A stretch of 64,000 nt of DNA, from contig CM060831.1 in assembly GCA_030762175.1 (NCBI GenBank), positions 94,817,501-94,881,500 on the forward strand. Direction: 5' to 3'. The stretch's first letter is position 1, and every line of letters begins with the position of its first letter. Both the position numbers and the translations under genes were made by a program. This stretch comes from Metallyticus violacea. Lineage: Eukaryota > Arthropoda > Insecta > Mantodea > Metallyticidae. Positions 1 to 10,933 of the stretch are shown piece by piece. The notes beneath the pieces are model-generated. The model did no database searches, was not told where the DNA came from, and saw only the letters and a list, made by a program, of their open reading frames with translations.

Positions 1-2354
1 ATAATTTGGCGATTTCTTTGAGTGCTATCGTTACTGGAATTATACCTGTAATACTACAGAGAGCTTCGTTTGATGTTGTCCTAAACGCTTTGGCAATTTT
101 GATGTTTATAATTCTTTGTACTCTTCTCAGTTTTCTTGCATTGTAAGTCCGCTGTACAGCGTCTATCCAGACAGGTGCCCCTTAAGAAAGAAGGGGCAGA
201 ATGGCTACATTGTATATTATTCTCAACACATCAGATCGTAGTCCTCATTTTATTTTGGCAGTTCTGGATAGAGAGTGTATGAGTTCGGTACATTTCTCGG
301 TTACATAGTCCATGTGCTGATTAAATTTCAGCCTATTGTCAAAAATCACTCCGAGGTATGTTATAGTTTTAACTTGTACTACTTTGCTGTTATTTAAGTA
401 AATGTTTAACTGTTGGGTTGTGCTGGATTTCCTCCTTGATATGTATATAACCTGCGATATTATTTTGTTGTTTGTAGCCCATTTTGAGATCTTTAACATT
501 TCTATATTGGCGTAGTTTTCAATTTCTAGTTTGTTTCCTCCCCTAATCAAAACAACAACATCGTCTGCAAAAGAAACCACCTTTGTGCAATGTTTGTAGC
601 AAAGATTTAATAATGGATCATAGTGGATATTCCACAACTCAGGTCCACAACAAGATCCTTGCGGACATCCTTTGCTCACGGTTCTTTCTATTCTTACACT
701 GCCTGCTGATAGCATGCTTCTTCTCCCACTAAAATAACTCTTTGTTAATAGGTAAAGGTTCTTGGGACATAGAAAATCCTTCAGTGACTTAAGAATACTG
801 GGCCACCAAGCCGCATCAAAAGCACCTTGAACATCCAAGCTAATCATAGCTACATGTTGCTTGTTTCTCAAAGCTTCTTCCATAAAGTGACTCACTGTCA
901 TTATTGCGTCAGTTGTTCCGGTTTGCGGAGTGAATCCAAATTGAGACGTATTTAGCAGGCCATTAGTGTTCAAATAGTGCATTATTCTGTTTATGAGAAG
1001 TTTTTCAAGCACTTTCTCGGCAACGTTTAAAAGGCTGATGGGTCTAAATTTGGTGACGTCTGCTTTATTTTCCTGTCCTGGTTTCACAATTGGTATGATC
1101 TGTGCTCTTTTCCATAACTTGGGGAAGCTTCCCGTCTTTAAGCAGTGATTGTACAATGCTGTCATGAACTTTGGTGTTAGTTTGAACGTTTGTAATAGTA
1201 TGTTACCTGTAATTCCTTCTTCTCCTGGAGCTTTTTTGTAATTAATGCCTTCCAGGATACTACACACTTCGTCTTTCGTGAATGGTTTGTCATTAGTTGT
1301 TTTAGGTGGTTCCTTTATTTCCGCCCTGACTTGTTTATGGTATTCATTATCTTCCTCCTCGTCATCTACTTGTATGAAGGTATCAAGCGTATGATTGATT
1401 GTTTCGGTTATGTCCTTTGTATTTGTACCATCATTTTTCCTGAGCGTTGTCAGCATTGTATTGTTCTTAAGCTTCCCTGATGCTAGCTGGTATGCCGCTG
1501 TCCAACGATTCATTGTGGTTGTTAAGGTGCAGTACTCTTTCCACGATTTAATTTTTTCTCGCCGTATTTTTGCTTGGTAATGCTTTTTTATTATTTCATA
1601 TTGCACTTTTCTCTGCTGTCGTAGTTCTTAATCATTTTTAGTCCTTTGAAACCTCCTTCTCAAGGCATTGAGTCTTTTTCTCATAATTGTTTATTCATTT
1701 GTCCACCAGGGAACCGTTTTGTTACCATGTGTTTTCGTAGCTGCTTTCCTTAACCCGAATGATTTCCTGCAGGCTGTGGTTACAACAAGCTGAAATTTGT
1801 TGATTAGATCATCTGTGTCAGTTTGTCGCCTAGTCATCTTATACAGTTCCTCGTCTATCTCCTGTGAGTGATTTGCTTGTATGTCGAATTGACATTTTAT
1901 CATTTCGATGTAATTAACGTTGTACTTTTCAAAATTATTCTCTTTAATTATGTACCTTATTCCGTAAAAGTTCCTCTTCTCCTCCTTGGAAGTTTGTATC
2001 CCTATGGAAAAGGTAATAATTCTATGATCTGAGCTGATTTCTTCTATGCCAATCTCCCAGTTGTCTATATGTCGCAAAATATGTTTATTGCCCAACGTCA
2101 AGTCAATATTGCTAGATCCTCTGGTGGTTTCGAAGGTTGGTAAGCCATTGTCTTCGTTCAGAATATATATCTGATTTTCTATTATAAATTCCTCTAGGAT
2201 TCTGCCCCTTTCATTTGTCCCTAGATTATGCCAAAGTTTCGATCTTGAATTACTGTCCATCGCGATTATAATCTTCTTTCCCTTCGCAAAGTCTAGGATT
2301 TTCTTGATTTTATTTAAGTCTATTTCAATATCATTTGTTACATCCAAATACATG
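1..2354 (-). pseudogene. R1-like non-LTR retrotransposon ORF2 (endonuclease plus reverse transcriptase), broken
   Basis: Read leftwards from 2354, the frame gives the end of an AP-type endonuclease (AMDSNSRSKLWHNLGTNERG near 2240, SSDHRIITFS near 2040). A linker containing VPWW follows, and then a complete reverse transcriptase core: FRPISLLNVAEKVLEKLL near 1040, SQFGFTPQTGTTDA near 940, ISLDVQGAFDAAWW near 830, the catalytic FADDVVVL near 565, and ITYLGVIFDN near 365. The same frame continues past 245 to the window edge with a typical LINE C-terminal thumb (AILPLL, RVQRIINI), so the element extends off the window. Four in-frame stops (1691-1693, 1628-1630, 245-247, 182-184) kill it, but no frameshift was found, so decay is fairly recent. 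The N-terminal part of the endonuclease is missing: homology stops where the GTAT microsatellite begins. Motif style fits the R1/LOA/I group; the exact clade is inferred, not tested. Confidence 0.9.
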
Positions 2355-3130
2355 CGTATGTATGTATGTATGTATGTATGTATGTATGTATGTATGTATG
2401 TATGTATGTGTGTATGTATGTATGTATGTATGTATGTATGTATGTATGTATGTATGTATGTATGTATGTATGTGTGTATGCATGTGTGTATGTATGTGTG
2501 TATGTATGTATGTGTATATATGTATGTATGTGTATATATGTATGTATGTGTGTATGTATGTATGTGTGTGCACGTACGTACGTATGTGTGTATGTATGTA
2601 TGTATGTATGTATGTATGTGTGTATATGTATGTATGTGTGTATATGTATGTATGTGTGTATGTATGTATGTATATATGTATGTGTGTATGTGTGTGTATG
2701 TATGTATGTATGTATGTGTGTATGTGTGTATGTATGTGTGGGCACGTACGTACGTACGTATGTGTGTATGTGTGTGTATGTATGTATGTGTGTATGTGTG
2801 TATGTATGTATGTGTGTGCACGTACGTACGTATGTGTGTATGTATGTATGTGTGTATGTATGTATGTGTGTATATGTATGTATGTATGTATGTGTGTATG
2901 TATGTATGTATGTATGTATGTATGTATGTATGTATGTATGTATGTATGTATGTATGTATGTGTGTATGTATATATGCGTGTGCACGTACGTATGTGTGTA
3001 TGTATGTGTGTATGTATGTGTGTGTATGTATGTGTGTGTATGTATGTATATGTGTAAATGTATGTATGTGTGTGTAAATGTATGTATGTATGTATGTATG
3101 TGTGTGTGCATGTACGCATGTGTGTATGTA
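2355..3130. repeat. GTAT/GTGT tetranucleotide microsatellite, about 775 bp
   Basis: An almost uninterrupted run of GTAT units with GTGT variants. Interspersed GCACGTACGTACGTATGTGTG-like blocks recur near 2569, 2740, 2818 and 2980, which suggests higher-order duplication on top of slippage. It starts exactly where LINE endonuclease homology stops. Long open frames here, rich in Met-Tyr-Val-Cys or His-Thr-Tyr-Ile, are products of the repeat and are not genes. Confidence 0.97.
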
Positions 3131-3436
3131 TTTTTTTATCTTCTTTATTTACTGCATGCTCCATTACTATAATAATTAGTAATACTACATGCATTGCTAT
3201 CATTTCATTATTACGTGTTTGTTTAATACTATTTTTGAAACCTGTTTCATTCTTGCTCTAACCTAATCATATTTTGAAGATGGCCGAAATTGGTTACATA
3301 TGTTTGCTTTTACATTATTTACATTATCATTCTCAGTAATCACATTTTCTATCTTATTAGTCAATTTGTGTTAATTTGAAAACTATCAAATTTTGTACTG
3401 TTAACAAAGCTGTTAATTAAAGCTTTCTAATATCTC

Positions 3437-3860
3437 AGGGATGGGAAAATCCTTATTAAAACTGGAAGTAAAGAAGAAACGGAAATAGCAGTTGTGGGGA
3501 TATGCTGGAGGTAAAAATTCTGAAACTGAGGAATCCAAACTTAATTATCTACAATGTACCATATGATATTAACATGGAAAATGCGGCAGAAGTAATCACA
3601 ATACAAAACTCAGAAATGAATTTACAAGAAGGAGATGTGAAACCTAAATTCATATATCAAAATAGGAAGAAAATCAGAAACCAAGTGGTGGAAGTAACCT
3701 CACAAGCAAGGAAAAAGATTCTATGCACAAAACTCAGTGTAGGGTGGTTAATATGCAATACAGAAGATTACATAGCGGCTGCTAGATGTTTCCAATGCAA
3801 TCGCTTTAACCAGGCAGGCAGGCAGGTGTTTCCCAAATTAGAACCGAATTCTAAGTAAAG
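3437..3860 (+). pseudogene. LINE ORF1 (gag-like) relic with CCHC knuckle start
   Basis: The plus strand reads RDGKILIKTGSKEE, then (after a frame break near 3505) LRNPNLIIYNVPYDI, KPKFIYQNRKKIRNQVVEV, LGWLICNTEDY-like residues and CFQCNRFN. This is the order seen in ORF1 proteins of R1-type LINEs, where CFxCxRFNH opens the first CCHC zinc knuckle. The frame degenerates after the first knuckle and later knuckles are absent. It lies head-to-head with the ORF2 on the opposite strand, the microsatellite between them. Assignment to the same element as the ORF2 is inferred. Confidence 0.7.
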
Positions 3861-4497
3861 ACGAAGGAATATGAAATATATGAAAAAGAAGGCTATATGT
3901 GCAGAATAACTTGTGGGAAGGAGATGTATGACTTCGAGATTAAGAAAACATCACTCGTTGTTGACTGTTATAGATTGGATACCGAACAACATTGTTAAAT
4001 ATTCTCCAATCACAGCACTGTAATAATTATTTTAAATGTGAATGTTAATGTGTTTACTAATGATCATTCTTATAAAAATATAGCAAGTGTATGCATAGCA
4101 ATGAGGCTAATTGTTAAATTTTGCACAATATTTTGGTTGGAACATATTTTTAAGGGGAACCTGTGCTCAGTCTCTCTCTCCGTCCTAGCTAAAATCCTAT
4201 CTTTTGATCACTTGTAATTTTTGAACTTATTTGGATGAACCGCATGAGTTTCTGCCTCTACACTTTCAATGCTTTCTCTTAAACGTCTTGGATCTCCATC
4301 AAAATCAATTGGAATTAACTTTGAGCTTGAACCACAGAAATACAATTATCATTCTCAATGTGTCTATCTCGTTTTCTACCATAGTGGAAATGCTGGGCTA
4401 ACTTGTACAGACGTAAGGTGGTTAGAGAAGTACGATTCAGTTCTTCCATTAGGGTAGAAGATCCTCTCGCGGTGCAGGTTGTCAACGGCTGATCGTA
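3861..4497. other. No recognisable feature
   Basis: AT-rich sequence. I see no coding similarity, no terminal repeats and no RNA gene here. The short frame at 4269-4457 has no recognisable motif. Confidence 0.4.
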
Positions 4498-4750
4498 TGT
4501 CCTAGTAGTCCAGTGCTAGCCATACTTGCCTCGTAGACCCAAGATCGCGGATTCAATGCCGGCCAGGGTGAATGAGTTCTAAGTATGGCTTCCTTCAGGG
4601 GGGAAGTAAAGCCGTGAATTTCGTGTCGTACATTTACGGCCTGAAAGAAGAGGCCTCTTGAGCAAAATTTATTGGCCGTTTTACGCCCTGAATTGAATGG
4701 GACGCTGATGACCAGAGGGGTTATAGAGCGTCTGTAAATAAATAAAAATA
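4498..4750 (+). mobile_element. SINE family A, diverged copy
   Basis: tRNA-like head (GTCCTAGTAGTCCAGTGCTA... box B region GGATTCAATGCC) followed by the family body: CTAAGTATGGCTTCCTTC, GGAAGTAAAGCCGTG, GAGCAAAATTTATTGGCCG, GAATGGGACGCTGATGACC, and a tail GAGCGTCTGTAAATAAATA. Compared with other copies it lacks the segment around GGATTTTTTCGGGCG and has a mutated box B, so it is an old copy. Confidence 0.88.
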
Positions 4751-5903
4751 ATAACGGATCATCATCTGTGGCGTCCTTGAGCTCACACCTCAGCCTGCTG
4801 GTGAAGGCCACCAACTACGAACAGCTGATGGTCAGGTACCATGGCGCCTTGTGGATTCCTCTGGAGCGTTGTTGTCTCGAGATCGACGGTGATTGTTCTG
4901 TATCCGCAAGCAGACTACGATGTCGTCACCAATTCCTACTCGATCCCTGGTGACGAAGACGAGTGGGGAGATTCTAGGATAGTAGGTGTAGGGTCGGGGC
5001 AGAGCTAAGTCCTACCCTCAGGAAATCCGATGGCTCCGGGCTTTATAAGTCTATCAAGTCCAACAAATGCAGAAGAAAAGTTTAATAGTAAAATAGGCTA
5101 GAACTCGCATCAATCTGCATAGCTCCCAGTAGTCTGTCTGCTTTGTCCTGACTGCTCTTACATTTAAATTGCACGACAAGCCAACTGAGCACAAACAGGA
5201 GGCAGCATGGGAGGTCCAACAGTGTTCATTACTACAGTTGCATTTTTATTCCTAACATTATGAGTAAGATATACACTTGTTACATTTCGCTGCGTCTTGC
5301 TACATTACACTTTATTTTTTTTAGCAAAATTGAGTAAGATGTTTGTTATACACAACTGCCTTCCTTTGCTTCATATTGCATTTGCACTTTATTATTTTAA
5401 CACAGCTAGTCAAGTAGACAATATCTACACTTTCTATACTTTTGCTATGTTACACTTTATTACTTTAGTACATATGAATAAGGTACGCCTTATTACAGTA
5501 CCATGCCCATTGATCCCCATATGCATACTTTTTGGGGAGGAGAACTTTTCTGTGGCCATCTGATACAACAACAATACCAATCAAAGAAGCAGTTTTAAAC
5601 AGTTTACCTTCATACAGTGTAAAAGAAAAATACATGAAAAGAAACTGCTTGGATTTGCCTGCGACAGTGCCTCTATAATACAAGGAAAGAAAATAAGGTG
5701 TTGCAATAAAATATAAGAACTATTTTCAAATGTAACATTATGACACTTGCTAATACATTCTTCAGGTCTATGTTGCAATATAATTATGCAGTTAAGTATC
5801 AGTTGTTCAAGAGTGCATGTTTACAGTCCAAAAGTAAAGAGAAAGACATTCACAGTGGCCAGTTTTTGAGAAGTTTGGCAAAATGCTGAAACAAAGGCAA
5901 GTA
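4751..5903. other. No gene recognised; GC-richer patch, then AT-rich loosely repeated sequence
   Basis: 4760-5060 is GC-richer and CpG-containing but matches nothing I recognise; it could be the 3' end of a retroelement. 5290-5500 contains three loosely similar blocks, each with a CACTTTATT core followed by a short run and an AGTA/AGTC motif, possibly an old tandem repeat. No coding evidence. Confidence 0.35.
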
Positions 5904-7105
5904 CGAGGGTAGGCCCATAAGTTTCCGGCCTCGCCTATAAGGATTAACACCTTCACATAAAGAAGGCTATGGGTAGAAGATTGTGACATGTTCAAAATGA
6001 AGGATCGAGCTCTTATTAAGTCTTCACAAAAGAAGGACGTACTCCAAATGAAATTAAACAGCGATTGAACGGTGTGTATGGGGAAGCATCCCCCTCACAT
6101 TCTACCGTAAAAGAGTGGGCCAAACTTTTTCGAAAAGCGTCGAGAAAGCATTGAAGACGAAGAGTGTGCAGGTTGGCCCTTGGAGGTGCTCACTCCTGAA
6201 AACATCGCTCTTGTGGAAGCAGAAATTATAGAAGACCGGCGGCTCAAAGTTACAGAAATAGCAGCAAGGTTGGGCCTTTCTAAGACAACAGTCCTTCGAA
6301 TTATTCAAGAACATTTAAATATGAATAAGGTTAGTGCAAGATGGGTGCCTAGACTTCTTTCCTCAGTCCAAAAGCAGCAACGAGTCATCTGTTGTCAGGT
6401 ATTTTTGGAGCTCTGCCGTGGCAACGATAGAGAGTCGGAAGTTCTGCAAATCATTGTTACAGGAGATGAAACTATGATCCTCTACAATGATCCCTTGTCC
6501 AAAAGAGAACAATGCAGTGGCGTAAACCTAACTAAGCACCGACTCTAAAGGACAAGGTCACTCAGTCAACCATAAGAGCATGACTACAATCTTCTGGGAC
6601 TGTGAAGGAATACTCTTCATTGACTTCAAGGAGAGGAACATCACAGTAAATGGAAGTACTATGCTGGCCTACGACACAGACTACGTGCTTCCATCAAAGA
6701 GAAAAAGCGAGGAAAGCTGAGTGGTGATGTGCTCCTTCTTCACGACAAAGGGCCTCTGCACACAGTTCTTGTTGTAAAGGAAGCTGTGAAGAAATGTGAC
6801 TTCAAGGAGATCCATCATCCACCCTACAGCCCAGATCTAGCTCTCAGTGACTATTTCCTGTTCTCAAAACTCAAGAAAGACTTTCGAGGAAGGAAATTTA
6901 AAACTGACGAAGAAGTGATGGATGCTGTTTATGCCCTTTTTACAGTTAAGACTTCTGACTATTTGGAGGCGGGGTTGAAAAGTTAATTCACAGGTGTGAG
7001 AAGTGTATTCCAATAAAGGGTAGCTATATTGAAAAATGAAATATAGTTTTTGCCTTTATCATACATAGAAAATGGTGAGGCCGGAAACTTATGGACTTAC
7101 CCTCT
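5904..7105 (+). mobile_element. mariner transposon with inactive DD34D transposase
   Basis: Both ends carry matching inverted repeats: CGAGGGTAGGCCCATAAGTT... at the left and its near-complement ending ...ACTTATGGACTTACCCTCT at the right. TA duplications lie at 5902-5903 and 7106-7107. The 1202-bp interior encodes a mariner transposase in pieces: an HTH region (TEIAARLGLSKTTVLRIIQEHLNM), ARWVPRLLS, first catalytic Asp in VTGDET (near 6465), second in LHDKGPLHT (near 6745), and third in YSPDLALSDY, 34 residues later. Frame breaks near 6040-6180, 6540 and 6650 and the loss of the Asn after the second Asp show that it is dead. CpGs are retained, so it is moderately young. Confidence 0.95.
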
Positions 7106-7111
7106 TACATA

Positions 7112-7744
7112 ATGTGTCAGAGATTTCACCTTACTTCTTTAGAAGTCAAAGCTGACGAAAAATTGGAATCACTTTTCACAGACTTTAAAAGTGTGTCTAC
7201 AGTAAACTGGCCGGAAGAAACAGACTTAACCAGAGGTGACAAAACAGTCACTAATTATGTGGCTTTATCAGCTAACAAAAAAAAAAAAAAAAAAAAAAAA
7301 AATGGATAAATACCTTCAGGGATTTCATAGAAACAAATATGATGCCCCGTAAACTGAAGGCAGTTTTTAAGTGGTACATTCAATTCCATTGTACACCTCT
7401 GAGTGTTCAATCCCGGCAATTTTTTTTCGGATGTAAAAATCGTAAGTATGGCTTCCTTCGGAAGAGAAACAACGCAGCGTGTTCTTTGTCGTAGATTTGC
7501 GGCACGTAAAAGAACATCACGCCTGAAAGAAAACTCTGAGCAAAATTTATCGGTCATTCCACGTCCTGAATTGAATGGAACGCTGACAACCTGAGATGTT
7601 AAATAGCGCCGTCAATCAACCAAATAAATAAAAATAAACCTCTGAGTGTGAAAGATAAAGCAGTGTCATACATGAATGACGAAGAAGAAACTAAACAACA
7701 AGCGAGTTATTATCTGCATCAAGTGTGTGGGGCCAGCGCTTGTA
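7112..7744 (+). pseudogene. Unidentified coding-like relic, split by a poly-A run and a SINE
   Basis: A reading frame right of the mariner (CQRFHLTSLEVKADEKLESL, NWPEETDLTRGD) runs into a 23-nt A tract. Another frame resumes after it (FRDFIETNMMPRKLKAVFKW). If the SINE at 7408-7635 and one copy of its target repeat are disregarded, that frame passes on into SVKDKAVSYMNDEEETKQQA and stops near 7742. Continuity across the SINE suggests old coding sequence, probably from a mobile element. I do not recognise the family and assign no function. Confidence 0.35.
7408..7635 (+). mobile_element. SINE family A, 5'-truncated, with 11-bp target duplication
   Basis: Starts inside box B (TTCAATCCCGG), then shows the family body (GTAAGTATGGCTTCCTTCGG, TTGCGGCACGTAAAAGAAC, GAGCAAAATTTATCGGTC, GAATTGAATGGAACGCTGA) and an AAATAAATAAAAATA tail. 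ACCTCTGAGTG flanks it on both sides (7397-7407 and about 7637-7647), a clear target-site duplication. Confidence 0.9.
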
Positions 7745-8162
7745 GTTTTTGATGCCGTTCCATATGTCTTAACATGTTAACAAGGAAGCGAGAGGACGGC
7801 GAAGAAACGTCTTGCAGAAAACGCCAACCCAGTAATGACGTTCTGCATCAGGTTAATAGGACACATTGAGGTAAGGTGAATTTCCTTAATTTCAATGTTC
7901 ACAAGAAAATCTGTGTAAGTCCTGTTCATTTGACCTTCTTTGTAAACTTTTCCAAAAACTCTATTTGTAGTTTTCAGTCTGTTTGTATTCATTTTTTCAA
8001 CCCCTACTTCCAATAACTTTACATTTGACCTTTCTAGTATTGAGCTATATCTTAAAAACGTGTAGTTGTTTTCTTAAGCTCTGGTTTGTTTTCCTTAGTC
8101 TTAACTTCTGTGCTTTTTTGTATCATCATATGTCTAACCTTACAACTTCCCTACTTATTTAC

Positions 8163-8425
8163 TCCTAAACCCAAATCGCGGGTTCGAACCCGGCCAGGAC
8201 CGATGGATTTTTTCGGGCGTAAAAATCCTAAGTATGGCTTCCTTCGGAAGGGAAGTAAAGCCGTGGGTCCCGTGTCGTAGATTTGCGGCACGAAAAAGAA
8301 CCTCAAGCCTGAAAGAGAGGCCTCTGAGCAAAATTTGTCGGCCGTTTCACGCCCTGAGTTGAATGGGACGCTGATGACCTGAGATGTTAAAGAGCGTCCA
8401 TAAATAAAACAATCAAAAAAAATCA
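8163..8425 (+). mobile_element. SINE family A, 5'-truncated, CpG-rich (young) copy
   Basis: Begins in the anticodon-loop region (CCTAAACCCAAATCGCGGG), keeps an intact box B (GGTTCGAACCC) and the whole body with its CpG sites (TTTTTTCGGGCGTAAAAATC, GCCGTGGGTCCCGTGTCGTA, GCGGCACGAAAAAGAACC). It ends GAGCGTCCATAAATAAAACAATC. Box A is missing, so it could not drive its own transcription. Confidence 0.92.
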
Positions 8426-10053
8426 ATCTACTTATTTACAGGCTTCATTCCGATCCCCGACTGCGGTCCCATTCCAAGTTTGTTTATTTCCGTAAACTTT
8501 TATAAACGCAACTTACAAAATTTTAATCCCCAGCTAGTTATTTTCTTTGCTAAAATGTTGCTCCAAAGTCCGGCTTGCCGAAAACAGCTGTTCACTATTG
8601 TCGACTGAATGCTTAATTAATAATGATATTTTATTAGTTTTTAAGAATATCTAGTTTTTAATAAACGAATTTGATTAAGAAAATGTGGGTTTTAACATCA
8701 ACAGTAGGTACCAGATATTAGTCACGTATGCAAAGCCTTTTCCTCAACCCGTGTCACTGTGTTTTGTTTTATTAACTTTATTTCAAGACTTAATGAACAT
8801 AACCAAAGAAAGAGCAACAAACCACGCGGGTAGATACGCGCTTTTGCTTTACGCGGCAAAGAATCGCTATTGGCAGTTAATTAACACTACATTTTCAGTC
8901 TATCTATGATTAACACTAAAGTTACGCCTTTTGAGTCTTGATTTAGTTTCGAAAATAAATTGTATTTCTTGTATACGGGTGTGTTTATTTTACAGCTTTC
9001 GGCTATATAAAATAACTGTTTTATAATTGGGAACATTTTATAATTTAAAACTTTAAGGGTTTTTTCCCCTCTTGTAGCTGCAACAGTCAGAGTAACAAAT
9101 ATTTTATATGAAAAACAAATTTACCAAGCTAAGGAATGTCAATTTTATAAGAAAAGTCGCTATTTCTAACTTGGCATTTTTTATGTGATTTCAAATAAGA
9201 TTGGGTAATACGGCGAACCGATACATATATTTTTTCCTAGTTGAAAAAAAAAAAAAGGCACGATATGGCGTACTAATACCTACCGGCCCAACTGAAGCAC
9301 TGGTTTTGCATGATTTTGTCCGATATTCAATATAAGGTAGTCAAGTATTATAATTTTGTCAAGAGGAAATGGCAAACAATTGAGAGATAACATAACAGCT
9401 CAAGTTTTCTCGGAACGTCAGGTTTTTCGAATGTTTAGATTATTTTTACATTATTTATAAGTTTAAGTTAAATTGCCGCGAGACGCTTAATGCAATCTTA
9501 TTCGCAACGTGCTGTCAAATCGATGTGGTTATACGCATGCGCGCGGATCAAGGTTATCCCTGCGGCTATGGAGCCGGTCTGCCGCCTGCCAGCCTGTTCG
9601 CTTTCCTGGAATAATGTTTGGTATTTCCATTGCGATTTCCTTCCAACGCATTCAGCATAGAACAGGTGAAATTTGTCTTTTTTGGCATTCAGTCGCAATT
9701 ATTCAGCGTACACAAGGCAGATATCTATAACAATACGGCCACGATTATCACTATCACTAGCATCAACTATACCATTATCTGCTAGTAAAACAATATCAAG
9801 TAAGTGTGTTTTAACATTTTATACCATTTTGTTGATGTGTTATGGTAAAAGACGCTTTAAAGACTCTCTTCTCCAGACTCAAGCTTTAGTATTACTTAGA
9901 AATGTATCAGTTTGAATAATAACATTAAAAATGTATTTTGTGCTTTTTATATAGGTATGTAGCAATAGCACTGTACTTAGTTTAATTATTTATTTATTGA
10001 CAAAACCTTTATTCGGTGCTTCGTTTAAACTAAATAATACAATTTGTTGAGGA

Positions 10054-10055
<2 letters not shown>
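8426..10055. other. Intergenic sequence with a GC/CpG-rich patch at about 9475-9620
   Basis: Mostly AT-rich without coding signals. The patch at 9475-9620 is clearly richer in C, G and CpG than its surroundings and includes TACGCATGCGCGCGG near 9533, one mismatch from the palindromic NRF-1-type GCGCATGCGC motif. It might be a promoter, for example for a first exon of the 23.2-kb gene, but no transcript start or splice donor can be shown. Confidence 0.3.

Positions 10056-10116
<61 letters not shown>
10056..10116. repeat. (CA)n(TA)n dinucleotide repeat
   Basis: A run of CA units from 10056 passes directly into a run of TA units from about 10080. Simple slippage repeat immediately left of a SINE B copy. 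Confidence 0.97.
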
Positions 10117-10117
<1 letters not shown>

Positions 10118-10137
10118 TAGCCCTATATACACATAGG

Positions 10138-10403
10138 GACCGCCACGGGTGGCCGAGGTCGTTAAGGCACGGCCTCGTGAGCGGCAGATCTGGGTTTTGA
10201 ATCTCACCAGGACCGTCTCCCTGACTGTTTTTTTTCTCCAGGCTTTCCTCGGTTCTCATAAATGGCAAAATCGGGGAGGTACCCTAAACTTACGCCTGGA
10301 CGGCTTCTTGCCTTAAAAAAATATCCTTTCCCAATTTACCGTCTCATATGTCACAGTGCCCACTGCCTGTGGTGCCTCAGTAGTAAAAATGGGAGTTAAA
10401 CAC

Positions 10404-10405
<2 letters not shown>
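10138..10405 (+). mobile_element. SINE family B (Ser/Leu tRNA-like head)
   Basis: Head GACCGCCACGGGTGGCCGAG GTCGTTAAGGC matches the box A of tRNA-Ser/Leu (TGGCCGAGnGGTTAAGGC), and box B is present but mutated (GGGTTTTGAATCTC). The body contains CTCCCTGACTG, CAGGCTTTCCTCGGTTCTCA, ATGGCAAAATCGGGGAGGTA and a 3' end CTGTGGTGCCTCAGTAGTAA ... GTTAAACACTA. TA repeats lie both before it (10080-10116) and directly after it (10406-10440), so it may have landed in a TA microsatellite. Confidence 0.9.

Positions 10406-10480
<75 letters not shown>
10406..10480. repeat. (TA)n(GA)n dinucleotide repeat
   Basis: TA units to 10440 and then pure GA units to 10480, directly following the SINE B 3' end. Confidence 0.97.
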
Positions 10481-10483
<3 letters not shown>

Positions 10484-10880
10484 TTAAAAGAAATACGATG
10501 TGTGAAGATAGCCGAATAATGAGAACTCAAAAATGATATTACCCGACTTTCTGCTACTTTCAGTTTAACTATTTTATTTAAATGAAACACCCATTATATA
10601 TTACATTTTCGAATAAGACCTATTCAAAAAATGCCCATACTATATACTTCTGTACAGATGTATTGTAGCTAAATCAAAAAGAAAAAAAGTGTAGCGAATA
10701 ATAAAATGCTCCTTTCTTAACAAATGCAAAACAGCATCTAAATTCTATGTTCAAACGGTAACCCAGCTTCTTGTAGACAATGTGCCAGTCAATCATAAAA
10801 CCATTTAAGGAGTGGCTTAACCAGGCCACTTAGGAATGTCTTGCACTGCTTCCATTATTCCATACTCCAAATTTTCAAAG

Positions 10881-10893
10881 TTTCTTTCTTTCT

Positions 10894-10932
<39 letters not shown>
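10881..10932. repeat. (TTTC)n(TC)n repeat
   Basis: Short TTTC units grade into a pure TC run. It abuts the 3' end of the inverted SINE B copy to its right, the same simple-repeat-at-tail pattern seen at 10406-10480 and 19569-19632. Confidence 0.95.

Positions 10933-10933
<1 letters not shown>

Noticed and set aside
1395..1580. Plus-strand frame of 61 residues
   Set aside because: Antisense shadow of the LINE reverse transcriptase frame.
2304..3203. Long open frames of about 240-290 residues rich in Met-Tyr-Val-Cys or His-Thr-Tyr-Ile
   Set aside because: Direct translation of the GTAT/GTGT microsatellite in several frames on both strands; no gene.
5290..5500. Tandem repeat with CACTTTATT cores
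   Set aside because: Spacing is irregular and identity low; cannot be told from AT-rich noise without a computed alignment.
7255..7557. Minus-strand frame of 100 residues
   Set aside because: Translation of SINE A complement and a poly-T run; similar frames appear at each SINE A copy.
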